From a virus, in IMG/VR virus record IMGVR_UViG_3300037804_000484, positions 1-20,218 of that record: a stretch of 20,218 bases of DNA, one strand, 5' to 3'. The position numbers were made by a program, and so were the translations under genes. Positions 1 through 7,379 of this stretch are shown here, piece by piece (position 1 is the first letter of the stretch; each line of letters starts with the position of its first letter). The notes under the pieces were generated by a model that was not told where the DNA came from, ran no database searches, and saw only the letters and a program-made list of their open reading frames with translations.

Positions 1-477
1 GACTGTACCAAACTCCATAGTCGAGTTATTTAATATAGGGTCACCATCTACATCTGTTAATAACAGGGCTTCAGTTTGTTCTATATTTAAAAGAGCCAAT
101 TGATCCTCTGCGTAATAGGAATCCATCCACTCGCGAATCCATAAATACTGATCTCCACCTACCCAGCCCACAGTCTCCTCCCAGGTAAAGGTTTGGTTAT
201 TACCGGGGGGGATTACATAAGGCGTCCAGCTCGAATAACCCTCAGGCTTTGTAGCAAATGTTGTAGTGAAATCAGCCCAATTTCGATGGGGGGTTGGACC
301 GTGGTAAATAGAGAAATTATAGAGAGTAAAATCTAGACTACATCTAAAAGTTATCCTTACCGTAGCAGCATCGATTTCGCCCAACTCGTTTTGCGAGCTT
401 GTAAGCACTTGAGCAGACAATTCCCAAACCGTTAAAGTTCCTGCGCCAATATTTATTGTAAATTGTGGCTCATCCAT
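1..477 (-). CDS. Partial phage surface/appendage protein (5' part only; runs off left edge)
   Basis: The minus-strand frame is open from an ATG at 477 to the window edge, giving 159 codons without a stop. The ATG shares its A with the TAA of the upstream gene (TAATG), which suggests coupled translation and fixes the start. The first 120 residues are rich in aromatic and beta-forming residues (for example TVRITFRCSLDF and TFTWEETVGWVGGDQYLW). Near residues 141-159 there is a segment, LTDVDGDPILNNSTMEFGTV, which resembles the C-terminal end of the 789-residue protein two genes upstream and looks like the first strand of an ASH-type Ig-like domain. I infer a virion appendage or fibre component because it closes a run of Ig-domain surface genes. 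No catalytic motif is visible and the C-terminal part lies outside the window. Confidence 0.7.
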   Translation of the reverse strand, partial: MDEPQFTINIGAGTLTVWELSAQVLTSSQNELGEIDAATVRITFRCSLDFTLYNFSIYHGPTPHRNWADFTTTFATKPEGYSSWTPYVIPPGNNQTFTWEETVGWVGGDQYLWIREWMDSYYAEDQLALLNIEQTEALLLTDVDGDPILNNSTMEFGTV

Positions 478-890
478 TACAATAGATATTTAATTGAATA
501 TTTACCATAACCTTCGATCTCTTGTATTTCCGGTTTTGGAAACCCCATAATAATCTGATAACTATACTCAGAGGCTACGGAAGTTGCCAAAACGCCTAGT
601 CTATGGGTTCCAGTGGAAGCTTCTATAATTAACTCCCCATGAAAAGTCCCTTCGGCTAAAGGCTCAAACTTAATTTGTATTTTTAGGTAACTCTCCTGGG
701 AGGTATCTATATTATAAGCGAGCAGTCCGACGTTGCTATTTACAACATCTACTTGCGCATCATCCACCACCAGGGAGTAGAATTCCCCAGTCAGATCCAA
801 AGAAAAAATCCTTAAAACAGAACCCCCTTGCCCGGAATTTCCGAGCAAGAGCGTTGCTATTTTACCTCCAGGAATTTCTTCGATATACAT
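477..890 (-). CDS. ASH/Ig-like domain virion protein, 137 aa
   Basis: The protein is essentially one Ig-like domain of the ASH (ASPM-SPD-2-Hydin) kind. It has an N-terminal strand with GGKIATLLLGNSG, then SVLRIFSLDLTGEFYSL, and near residues 70-85 the IKFEPLAEGTFHGELII block that matches the usual V.F.P...G...G.L.I end of ASH domains. It begins one base after the stop of the upstream 789-residue gene (TAA T ATG) and ends in TAATG with the downstream gene, so the three are translationally linked. The usual first strand of the domain (an FG.V motif) is missing here but is found at the extreme C-terminus of the upstream protein (FGSMTF), so the domain may be split between two polypeptides. The role is probably structural, in a tail or head appendage. 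There is no signal peptide or membrane segment. Confidence 0.7.
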   Translation of the reverse strand: MYIEEIPGGKIATLLLGNSGQGGSVLRIFSLDLTGEFYSLVVDDAQVDVVNSNVGLLAYNIDTSQESYLKIQIKFEPLAEGTFHGELIIEASTGTHRLGVLATSVASEYSYQIIMGFPKPEIQEIEGYGKYSIKYLL

Positions 891-891
891 A

Positions 892-3261
892 TTAGAATGT
901 CATAGATCCGAAACTAACCTCAGTGATCGCAGTTCCATCTACATCGGTTAGGGATAACTCCTCCAAAAGTAAAGTCCCTTCAAAATGAACCTGTGAATAG
1001 ACGAGATCACCATTTGAAAATTTAATCTCAAGCGATCCTGAATAAGTTCCCTCAACCTCCGGATGGTGCTCGTTAGTATTCACCCATAAACCTACCTTAA
1101 AAGTTAATTTATCAGTGCTGTGAGAAGGATTTCCTTGAGGATGTACGGTGGTAGAAAGCGCAGTTGAAACCAAGGTCGAATCACCTATAGGTTCAGTGTC
1201 AGCAGTATTAGAATTTATAACCACAAAAGACCAGTCGGTTCCATATTCGAAACCACTGCCAGATCTAGTTTGCTCTGAAGTTCTCGCATTAGTCATTGTT
1301 TGATAGGCAGCTTGAGCATCCTGAAGGCGTAGTAGCGCCAATGCGTTGCTATGCTCCATACCATCTAACACATATTGAGGAGCCCCACTAGCTACTGTCG
1401 CTTCATAGGTTGCCACCAAGTCAGCATAGGTAGCCCCTAACTCTGCAACTAGACTCTGCTGTTCGTCCACGGCAGTTCCTGTAGGAGGAGTATACACTGG
1501 AACATCTACCCGAGTACCAGACCTACTAACTCCTGAATATACATACCATGCCTCCGTTGCACTAAATGGATTACCGGTATTAGTATCGTCATCATCTGTT
1601 GAAGTATGTGAATCCGTACATTTATACGTTGTGAAAGTACCATCACCATTACTGTACTGAACTAAACTACCCGATGTATAAGCTGTGCCTGCGTTCCATA
1701 GCGGGGTAGGATCTCCTGTTTGAGGGGAAATAAACTGAAAGCGGGAGATGGTCACAGGGACATCTCCTTTGTTGATGATATCTATATCAACAATATTACT
1801 GGTAGAATCTCCTATTGCATCAGTATGATTAACTACCACACAACCATTAAGAAGAGCATCGTCAACGTCTACAGAAGCGGGTATTGGCGTTTGAGTTCCC
1901 GTTACGGGTAGGGCAAGGGTTTTATTGCCAATAGTTGGGTACGAACAGGTAAGATGGATAGTTCTATTCCAAAAGGCTGATGCGGAAGACCAAAGGGTAG
2001 GGCTAAATCTTACCAAAGCTTCCAGATTGTGTTGCCCAGCAGCAGAGATATCTATAGGGCTGTCGGTGAAATTTCCGTCAGCTGCATGTTTCAGACCTAT
2101 AACTTTAAACAGATCTTGACCACCGACCTGCACTGTGGAAAAATCAGCTAGACTTAATAAGCCTACACCACCACTGAGCGGATTGTGGAATCCTGTTTCA
2201 TACATAAATGAAATCACCTTATCATCAGTATCATTTCTTTCTACATTAGGGAAAGCCTTGGTGGTCGTGGTCAGAGAGGTCCCCTCCGGGTTAGAAAAGT
2301 TAAAATATTTTCTTCTGTATATGTATATCCTTGCTGTTGAGAGTTCATCGCCTACTGCTAAAATATCATCCCAATAATTAGCGTCATACTCAAGAGTAAT
2401 AACCCCGGTTTGATCACCTACTCCTTGATCTGTACTTCCATTCAAAGTAACATTTACTTCCTCCCCTGGACCTAAGGTTTTATGCTCACTATCAGCTAAC
2501 GTAGAACCTGAAAAACTCCAACCAACCTGCCCCGAGTAGTTTACTGGGGAATAGGTTAGATAAGAATTTGCAACGGGATAACCTATCGGCTTAAAAACAA
2601 AGTCAACATCTGGATCGGGCATCCCCACAATTTGATCGGGTAGGGAATAAGTCCCATTCAACGCAACACCCGCCGCATGCCAATCTGCCACTATAGAAGT
2701 GTTTGAGCTTGCCGATAGCTTAATTGATGTGTTGGTAGAGGAAGAGTCCGTTATATCTAATGCGGCATAGTGATTTCCCACTCTTTGTGTAGGGTCAAAC
2801 CTTATCGGAAGCGCGTGTAAATCTACCGCAGTATAATCATTTTGATCTGCCGGTTCGATTTGAGCCGCTGCTAAACTAGTGACGTCATGTATTATGATTT
2901 TGGAAGCTCCAATTGTCGCTCTATCCGCCTCTACGACTTCTAGATAAGTATCTCCGCCAGAATCAGAATCGTCGATATAGTTTAACTTAAGTTCGGCAAA
3001 GGACGTCTCATCTCCATCGGTAATTAAGGTCACCGAATTGTCAGTATCATCATCATTGAACCACATAGGGGAATTAAAAAAAGTAAAAACACTATTGTCG
3101 TAATCATCTAGATGATCTGCATGTTCGGAAATAGTTGCAGTTACATTCTGCAGTACAGAACCTTGTGGTCCAGTATTTTTGAAGATCAACAGCAGTACTT
3201 TACCATTATTACTACTTAGCTCGAATAGCTCAATTCCATTTGTTGGTGTTATTGTTGGCAT
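892..3261 (-). CDS. Large multi-domain Ig-like (ASH) surface protein with probable CBM5/12 insertion, 789 aa
   Basis: This is a large, threonine- and serine-rich beta protein. Residues 1-45 contain GKVLLLIFKNTG and GSVLQNVTATI, and residues 488-510 contain IVDIDIINKGDVPVTISRF; both fit ASH-type Ig domains. Inside the latter domain, residues about 521-577 carry a CBM5/12-like signature: W522, AYTSG (527-531), VQY (534-536), YKC (546-548), H552 and W572. A helical hairpin follows (about 598-664), after which the Ig-like domain resumes and closes with VEGTYSGSLEIKF (735-747). The protein ends with LTDVDGTAITEVSFGSMTF, the first strand of another ASH domain that appears to continue in the next gene. 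I infer a receptor-binding or polysaccharide-binding appendage on the virion. There is no enzymatic motif and no signal peptide. The ATG lies 16 bases after the upstream stop. Confidence 0.75.
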   Translation of the reverse strand: MPTITPTNGIELFELSSNNGKVLLLIFKNTGPQGSVLQNVTATISEHADHLDDYDNSVFTFFNSPMWFNDDDTDNSVTLITDGDETSFAELKLNYIDDSDSGGDTYLEVVEADRATIGASKIIIHDVTSLAAAQIEPADQNDYTAVDLHALPIRFDPTQRVGNHYAALDITDSSSTNTSIKLSASSNTSIVADWHAAGVALNGTYSLPDQIVGMPDPDVDFVFKPIGYPVANSYLTYSPVNYSGQVGWSFSGSTLADSEHKTLGPGEEVNVTLNGSTDQGVGDQTGVITLEYDANYWDDILAVGDELSTARIYIYRRKYFNFSNPEGTSLTTTTKAFPNVERNDTDDKVISFMYETGFHNPLSGGVGLLSLADFSTVQVGGQDLFKVIGLKHAADGNFTDSPIDISAAGQHNLEALVRFSPTLWSSASAFWNRTIHLTCSYPTIGNKTLALPVTGTQTPIPASVDVDDALLNGCVVVNHTDAIGDSTSNIVDIDIINKGDVPVTISRFQFISPQTGDPTPLWNAGTAYTSGSLVQYSNGDGTFTTYKCTDSHTSTDDDDTNTGNPFSATEAWYVYSGVSRSGTRVDVPVYTPPTGTAVDEQQSLVAELGATYADLVATYEATVASGAPQYVLDGMEHSNALALLRLQDAQAAYQTMTNARTSEQTRSGSGFEYGTDWSFVVINSNTADTEPIGDSTLVSTALSTTVHPQGNPSHSTDKLTFKVGLWVNTNEHHPEVEGTYSGSLEIKFSNGDLVYSQVHFEGTLLLEELSLTDVDGTAITEVSFGSMTF

Positions 3262-3277
3262 TTTGTTTGGTTTTTTG

Positions 3278-3928
3278 TTAGACTAATAAGATATATGTAG
3301 AGTCAGGATCAAACCAAACTCGTTGAATTGTGTTGTCTTTGCTAGGTACACACAGTCCGACGGACCTTACCCAGTTTCCCGAACTCGAACCCGGGATTAC
3401 AGAAAGCGTACTATCACTTCCAATATACAGCGTCTCCCCTGTGATAAAAGAATCCAAAGCCGGGTCGCCGACAGGGAAATCCACAAATCCTTTATGGATT
3501 AAATGAAGTTCTTTGGTCTCAGGTAAGTAGGTGTGAAATATAAACAAGCCTTTAGTGGCTCCCTTTTCTACATTTGTAATGTCCACTTTACTTATGGTGC
3601 TGTTGTACTGATTCGCCCCAGAGTTAAAGTAGACCAGATCCCCAAAAGTAAAGTCCTGGTAATTCTCCAGGGTAAAATCTTTCAATGCCCAGCGGAAGTT
3701 TTTACTTTGCTCGGTGATGGGAGATCCAGATACTGCCGCCCCAATTTGTAGTGGTATTGTAGCCGTAATTTGTGATCCTGTTTCGCTCATATCAATATTA
3801 TAAAAACCTTGCAAGTGGGGCAGCACTAATGAATTCATCCCCTCATAGGAAGGGTCAAAAGCATCCGAAAGCATTCCTGCCGATCTAAGTACTGCATTGG
3901 AAACCGCCGTTATTTGTAGTGTTCCCAT
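3278..3928 (-). CDS. Beta-rich phage virion protein (fibre or decoration-like), 216 aa
   Basis: I recognise no exact family. The N-terminal half describes a position-by-position beta fold (SGSPITEQSKNFRWALKDF), and residues about 165-216 (TGETLYIGSDSTLSV, then GNWVRSVGLCV and RVWFDPDSTYILL) match a pattern common at the C-terminus of phage head-fibre, decoration or tail-fibre proteins, where a G.LY strand, a GN.VR.VG strand and a final FDPD strand pack together. The ATG directly abuts the TAG of the upstream gene (TAGATG), so start choice and operon membership are clear. Its place between a BppU-like Ig protein and the large ASH proteins supports a structural role on the virion surface. No membrane segment, signal peptide or catalytic motif is seen. 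Confidence 0.65.
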   Translation of the reverse strand: MGTLQITAVSNAVLRSAGMLSDAFDPSYEGMNSLVLPHLQGFYNIDMSETGSQITATIPLQIGAAVSGSPITEQSKNFRWALKDFTLENYQDFTFGDLVYFNSGANQYNSTISKVDITNVEKGATKGLFIFHTYLPETKELHLIHKGFVDFPVGDPALDSFITGETLYIGSDSTLSVIPGSSSGNWVRSVGLCVPSKDNTIQRVWFDPDSTYILLV

Positions 3929-4321
3929 CTATAAGGTTATGTCTGGGTTAATAATAAATTTCCCTCTGAGCCAGGTAAGGGTTCTGGCACCCCCAGCGTA
4001 ATTGGAGCTGGTCAATTGCAGATCGTACACGTATTCTCCTTCTTTCCAGTTTTCGGTAACATCCGAGTGAACCTGAATAGATACATAGCCATTGCCCATA
4101 GTTATTTCACTTCCCGGATGCGCAGAGTTTTCGGAGTACAGGGTGATCAGCGGTCTTTGCGTTCGCCCTTTAAGGATGCTCATCTTTGCCGTGTGATTTG
4201 TGACATCAAAGCGATTGTTCTCTGCATCAGCGATCTCTAGGTCTAGGATAAAAGTATCTCCTTTTCTAGCTATAATATCCAGTTCCCGGGATATGTCTGT
4301 ATTGATTTGAGCGCGACTCAC
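3929..4321 (-). CDS. Small Ig-like virion protein (BppU N-terminal-like), 130 aa, GTG start
   Basis: The protein reads as one beta-sandwich: ARKGDTFILDLEIAD (18-32), FDVTNHTAKMSI (38-49), MGNGYVSIQVHSDVTENW (75-92) and EGEYVYDLQLTSS (94-106), ending LRGKFIINPDITL. The RKGDTF..D..I...G/N...D.T..T opening is typical of the N-terminal domain of phage baseplate-upper (BppU-type) and related structural proteins. The start codon is GTG and overlaps the TGA of the upstream membrane protein (GTGA), so this non-ATG start is set by coupling. I infer a virion attachment or adaptor domain. It sits between the small membrane/coiled-coil protein and a decoration-like protein. No enzymatic motif is visible. 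Confidence 0.65.
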   Translation of the reverse strand: MSRAQINTDISRELDIIARKGDTFILDLEIADAENNRFDVTNHTAKMSILKGRTQRPLITLYSENSAHPGSEITMGNGYVSIQVHSDVTENWKEGEYVYDLQLTSSNYAGGARTLTWLRGKFIINPDITL

Positions 4322-4554
4322 GATTTTGAACGAATTTGATTTTCAGCCAAAATCAATAAGATCTCCGAAACACCTTTAGAAATTTCCTCCAACTTGGTTT
4401 GAAAGTTTGTTTGGTCATTTTCTAGGTGTACTACACGCGCCTCTAACAGAGCCATCTGGTTGTTAAAACGGGTGTATATTCCAATTAAAGCGCCGCCGAT
4501 ACTAACCAGTAAGGCGATTACTTGGTAAAGGGAAAGTTGCATAACATCATTCAT
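4318..4554 (-). CDS. Small membrane-anchored coiled-coil protein, holin-like candidate, 78 aa
   Basis: Residues about 9-28 (LYQVIALLVSIGGALIGIYT) form one hydrophobic segment long enough to span a membrane. Residues 30-70 are a charged amphipathic helix with heptad-like spacing (ALLEARVVHLENDQTNFQTKLEEI), which predicts a coiled coil. Small phage proteins with this layout occur as holin-like, hemolysin XhlA-like or lysis-accessory proteins, and also as minor virion membrane proteins. No lysozyme, amidase or spanin is found nearby in the window, so a lysis role is only possible. The start ATG at 4554 lies 10 bases after the stop of the metallophosphatase gene. A second ATG four codons later is an alternative. 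Its stop overlaps the next gene's GTG start. Confidence 0.55.
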   Translation of the reverse strand: MNDVMQLSLYQVIALLVSIGGALIGIYTRFNNQMALLEARVVHLENDQTNFQTKLEEISKGVSEILLILAENQIRSKS

Positions 4555-4564
4555 GTTGCATATT

Positions 4565-5809
4565 TTAGTTTAATGTATAATCAAATACATTGGGTTTACC
4601 GAATCCGTTGTTTTCGACGATGATAAAACCTGAGGTAGAACTCCATCCATTACTCTCCGAGTAAAAATTCCCGGTAAATATTGGCGGAACCGAAATCGCT
4701 CGGTAGTCTGCCTGGTCGAAATAAATCTCTTCTACCTTTTGGTAGTATTTGGTTGTCTTTCTAGAGTGCCAGTGTCCTCCAAGCAGCAGATTGTACATGC
4801 CTTGTTTTCCGTAATCCCAGAAGATCTTCGAGCAGTCTTGCTTGGAGAGTCCTTGGTGATTGTGGGTAAGTACATGGCAGATGCCGTCTATCTCCCGGGT
4901 AAGAATCAGTGGATCATAATTCACCGCTATATCCTTAAAATGGCTCTGGATCATATAGTGCAGAAGTGTGGCTATCTCTCCTTTAGCATCTTCCTTATTA
5001 TTCGAGGTTGATCTATCGTGATTCCCCGCTACCATATTTACCTCGGTTAGGTTGTCGATGCTCATCAGGAAATCGCGAACGATCTCAAAAGCGATGATCA
5101 CGCCATTGGCACCTGAAGCATTGTACTCCATTCCTTGCCAAGAGTTGATGTGGTTTAATCCGGTGAAAGACTCTATAAAGTCCCCAAGAAGGTTGATGTG
5201 CACACTTGCATAACCGTGACGGTTGATGCGAGCGGCAGATTCTCGAAGCTTACTCACCACATGCTCGTAAGAGAAGTCGGGAGTGATCTTCAAGCCTTTG
5301 ACCTTGGCGCCTATATGAAAGTCTGAGAGTACGGCTACACCGATACCTTCACCCTTTTTTAAAACTCTTTTTGGCTCGGGCATATTCTCCAGGGTCTGAG
5401 AAAGTAAATTCTTCAGCTCTGTGAGATCTGACTCGATCTGTCGAGGTTTTAATTTTAGGGATACTTGGTAATTGGTGCGTTTACCGGTTTTGGACGTGAC
5501 GTCCCAAGAGTTGCACTTGTACTCGGCTACCGACCATAGGTTTGTATCAATGTCAAAGAACTTAATTGCTTCCTCCAGCGAACTGATAGATTGCTCTCCT
5601 TTGTACTGATACACCTTAGAATCTGGTGTAAGAGTTTCTGATTTTTCGTGTAGACTAGGTTTTAGTCTGTACTCGCCAATTTTACGTCGAAGGGTTCTGT
5701 GTGAGATGTTAATTTCTTCACTCTCTAAAATGATGCTGGCTAAACGACTGTGAGATACTGCTTTGTTGTTCTGATCGTAATGGGCGATAATTTGCTTTAA
5801 GCTCGCCAT
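4565..5809 (-). CDS. Helix-turn-helix plus calcineurin-like metallophosphatase, 414 aa
   Basis: Residues 1-50 look like a DNA-binding helix-turn-helix (SRLASIILESEEINISHRTLRRKI), residues about 80-122 hold a W.V....N.W.V.....YQV module often placed between such domains, and residues 155-400 are a metallophosphatase. All five metal-binding motifs are present: DFH (D163, H165), GDF (D210), GNHD (N263, H264, D265), THNH (H316) and GGHWH (H346, H348). The family hydrolyses phosphodiesters with two bound metal ions; DNA, RNA or nucleotides are all possible substrates. It is odd in a virion gene run. A terminator lies just upstream and a candidate promoter at 5838-5845, so it may be expressed separately. 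Possible roles are DNA processing, nucleic-acid turnover or counter-defence. The fold is clear but the substrate is unknown. Confidence 0.85.
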   Translation of the reverse strand: MASLKQIIAHYDQNNKAVSHSRLASIILESEEINISHRTLRRKIGEYRLKPSLHEKSETLTPDSKVYQYKGEQSISSLEEAIKFFDIDTNLWSVAEYKCNSWDVTSKTGKRTNYQVSLKLKPRQIESDLTELKNLLSQTLENMPEPKRVLKKGEGIGVAVLSDFHIGAKVKGLKITPDFSYEHVVSKLRESAARINRHGYASVHINLLGDFIESFTGLNHINSWQGMEYNASGANGVIIAFEIVRDFLMSIDNLTEVNMVAGNHDRSTSNNKEDAKGEIATLLHYMIQSHFKDIAVNYDPLILTREIDGICHVLTHNHQGLSKQDCSKIFWDYGKQGMYNLLLGGHWHSRKTTKYYQKVEEIYFDQADYRAISVPPIFTGNFYSESNGWSSTSGFIIVENNGFGKPNVFDYTLN

Positions 5810-5825
5810 GTAACGCTATTTTATT

Positions 5826-5867
5826 GCTTATATAAGACAAATATAATAAAATAAAAGTCTATAAGCG
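5826..5867 (-). promoter_or_regulatory. Candidate flavobacterial promoter and inverted repeat upstream of the metallophosphatase gene
   Basis: On the minus strand a TATATTTG box (5838-5845) matches the flavobacterial -7 consensus TAnnTTTG and would start transcription about 20 bases before the ATG. Only a weak TTC is present at the -33 position, about 21 bases upstream of the box. The box is bracketed by an imperfect inverted repeat: GCTTATAGAC at 5858-5867 (minus strand) and GTCTTATATAAGC at 5826-5838. This could be an operator, perhaps for the helix-turn-helix domain of the same gene. It is a prediction only. Confidence 0.35.
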
Positions 5868-5887
5868 AAATAATAGTTCATATAATG

Positions 5888-5930
5888 AAAAAATAAAAAG
5901 GGAGCGGGAATTATCCACACCCCCTTTTTA
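5888..5930 (-). terminator. Rho-independent terminator after the 248-residue virion gene
   Basis: On the minus strand AAAAAGGG (5922-5929) pairs with CCCTTTTT (5895-5902), extended by a partly paired G/C-rich upper stem around the sequence TGTGGATAATTCCCGC, and is followed by ATTTTTTC. It lies 20 bases after the stop codon at 5950 and before the candidate promoter of the metallophosphatase gene, so it separates the two transcription units. Confidence 0.65.
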
Positions 5931-5949
5931 AGGAATCAGAACAAGGGAA

Positions 5950-6696
5950 TTATTTTAACTTTGCAATTGCAGCTGTAATTTCATCAGCACCGGAATCTGC
6001 ACCAGTAATTTTACATGCAAAGATCATTTTAATTTTCTCGCCTTTCAGCGCATCCATACCACTCTTGGAAGACGATACCGTTACAAAGTCAGCAACGACA
6101 ATATTGTAAGTAGCACCAGCGGTTACACCAGAGGCAGGTTTAACTACCGGGAATCCAACTTTATTTGTCACACCATCGTATGCAAAACAAGCCTCTTCCA
6201 ATTCAGCAACGTCAGCCGCTGTTCCTGTAGTAGGTACATAAGCGTCTCCTGCCGTAGCAGTCTCACCTTCCAGAGAACCTGAAGTAGCAATGCGAACGTG
6301 TTGATTGACTCCAGCGGTAATGGTTACAGTACCTGAAGACTCAGTAATTGCGAATTCATCTTTTGTGACTACAAATCCACCAGCCGTTGTCGAGCAGATA
6401 TTATAAGCCGGTAAGTTTGCCGTACCCGGCGTAGTTACAATCACTTTGATGCAACCTTCTCCGGTCATTGCAGACGCATCTACCGTCCAAGTTTGTTGAG
6501 TACCTGCATTGTATGCAAGAGTCGCCACTCGAGTACATTCACCTGAGTCTACATCGACCGATGTTTTAGAGTTGGCAGAAAAAGCGATTTCAGCATCCCC
6601 TGCAGCCATAGTTGCTAATGAGTGACTTTCACCGGCTTTGTATACAGTTAAATCTGAGGCATCTGCCGCATCAATAATAAAAAGTTGTTTAGACAT
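5950..6696 (-). CDS. Probable abundant virion protein (decoration or major tail-type), 248 aa
   Basis: The protein is low in charged and aromatic residues and rich in Ala, Thr, Val, Gly and Ser, as often seen for decoration and tail-tube proteins. It has a repeated beta-strand pattern such as TVTITAGVNQHVRIATSG (123-140) and ATYNIVVADFVTVSS (about 194-208), and the C-terminus is lysine-capped (AIAKLK). I do not recognise a specific family. It lies 23 bases behind the connector candidate and is followed by a terminator, which suits a highly expressed product. It could be a head decoration protein, a major tail protein or a soluble virion component. No membrane segment, signal peptide or enzymatic motif is seen. 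Confidence 0.65.
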   Translation of the reverse strand: MSKQLFIIDAADASDLTVYKAGESHSLATMAAGDAEIAFSANSKTSVDVDSGECTRVATLAYNAGTQQTWTVDASAMTGEGCIKVIVTTPGTANLPAYNICSTTAGGFVVTKDEFAITESSGTVTITAGVNQHVRIATSGSLEGETATAGDAYVPTTGTAADVAELEEACFAYDGVTNKVGFPVVKPASGVTAGATYNIVVADFVTVSSSKSGMDALKGEKIKMIFACKITGADSGADEITAAIAKLK

Positions 6697-6719
6697 TTCT
6701 TAGAGTTTTAAGTATTAAT

Positions 6720-7379
6720 TTATTCGTTTAAGCGATTCTCCGCTGCCTTAGTCTGAAACCTCGGTGATTCTATTAACTCTAAGATATACTGCACCGCCTG
6801 ATCGACGATTTCCTGATGTGTATGCTCTGCTAATTCGCAGCTTTCATTCAAAGATAAAGAGATTTTTTCGGGCTGCCTAATGTAGTCTAGCCTGGAGCCT
6901 TTTAATATAAACCTTTCACCGTCTTGGAATATTCTCACCTGGTCTTTGGCGATACTTGCCACAGGTGAAACCGCCTTACCCTTTGCAAATGGGTTGGCTT
7001 GCATTTTGTATAATTCGTCCAGCTCTACGATGCGAACGGGCACCCACTGATCGCCACCTGAACCGTCTACCGGGGATACCTTCGCGCGAACATTAACCAT
7101 AAAAAGGTAATCTCCGGGTAGGGTTGTAGATTGATCATTTAGGGCGGCATCCTGATCGAAGCTCTCTTCGGAATCAACCACCAGAACCTCTCGAATATTA
7201 TCCAGATGCCGCTGCGTTAAAGAGAAGCCTCCCTTAGAGAAGACCGAACTTTTGATATAGCGATCTTGAATAAGATTTAATACATGGTCGAGTTCCTCTT
7301 CTAGGAAATTGCTATAGACAAAGGACCCCACCTTCTGGAGTCCCTGGTCTATGGCGTAGTGCATCTCTTGTACGTTCAT
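6720..7379 (-). CDS. Head-tail connector / ring protein candidate, 219 aa
   Basis: The opening MNVQEMHYAIDQGLQKVGS and the helical N-terminal third (to about residue 50), followed by a beta middle (LPGDYLFMVNVRAKV, then RIFQDGERFILKG) and a helical C-terminus (SCELAEHTHQEIVDQAVQYI), fit phage head-tail adaptor or ring proteins. The RQPEKISL followed by C-LAEHTHQEIVDQAV signature is one I associate with connector proteins encoded after the capsid in crAss-like and related phages; this is from memory, not a search. The start codon shares its A with the upstream TAA (TAATG), so translation is coupled. I infer a neck component joining portal to tail. What else it could be: a tail-completion protein. 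Confidence 0.6.
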   Translation of the reverse strand: MNVQEMHYAIDQGLQKVGSFVYSNFLEEELDHVLNLIQDRYIKSSVFSKGGFSLTQRHLDNIREVLVVDSEESFDQDAALNDQSTTLPGDYLFMVNVRAKVSPVDGSGGDQWVPVRIVELDELYKMQANPFAKGKAVSPVASIAKDQVRIFQDGERFILKGSRLDYIRQPEKISLSLNESCELAEHTHQEIVDQAVQYILELIESPRFQTKAAENRLNE

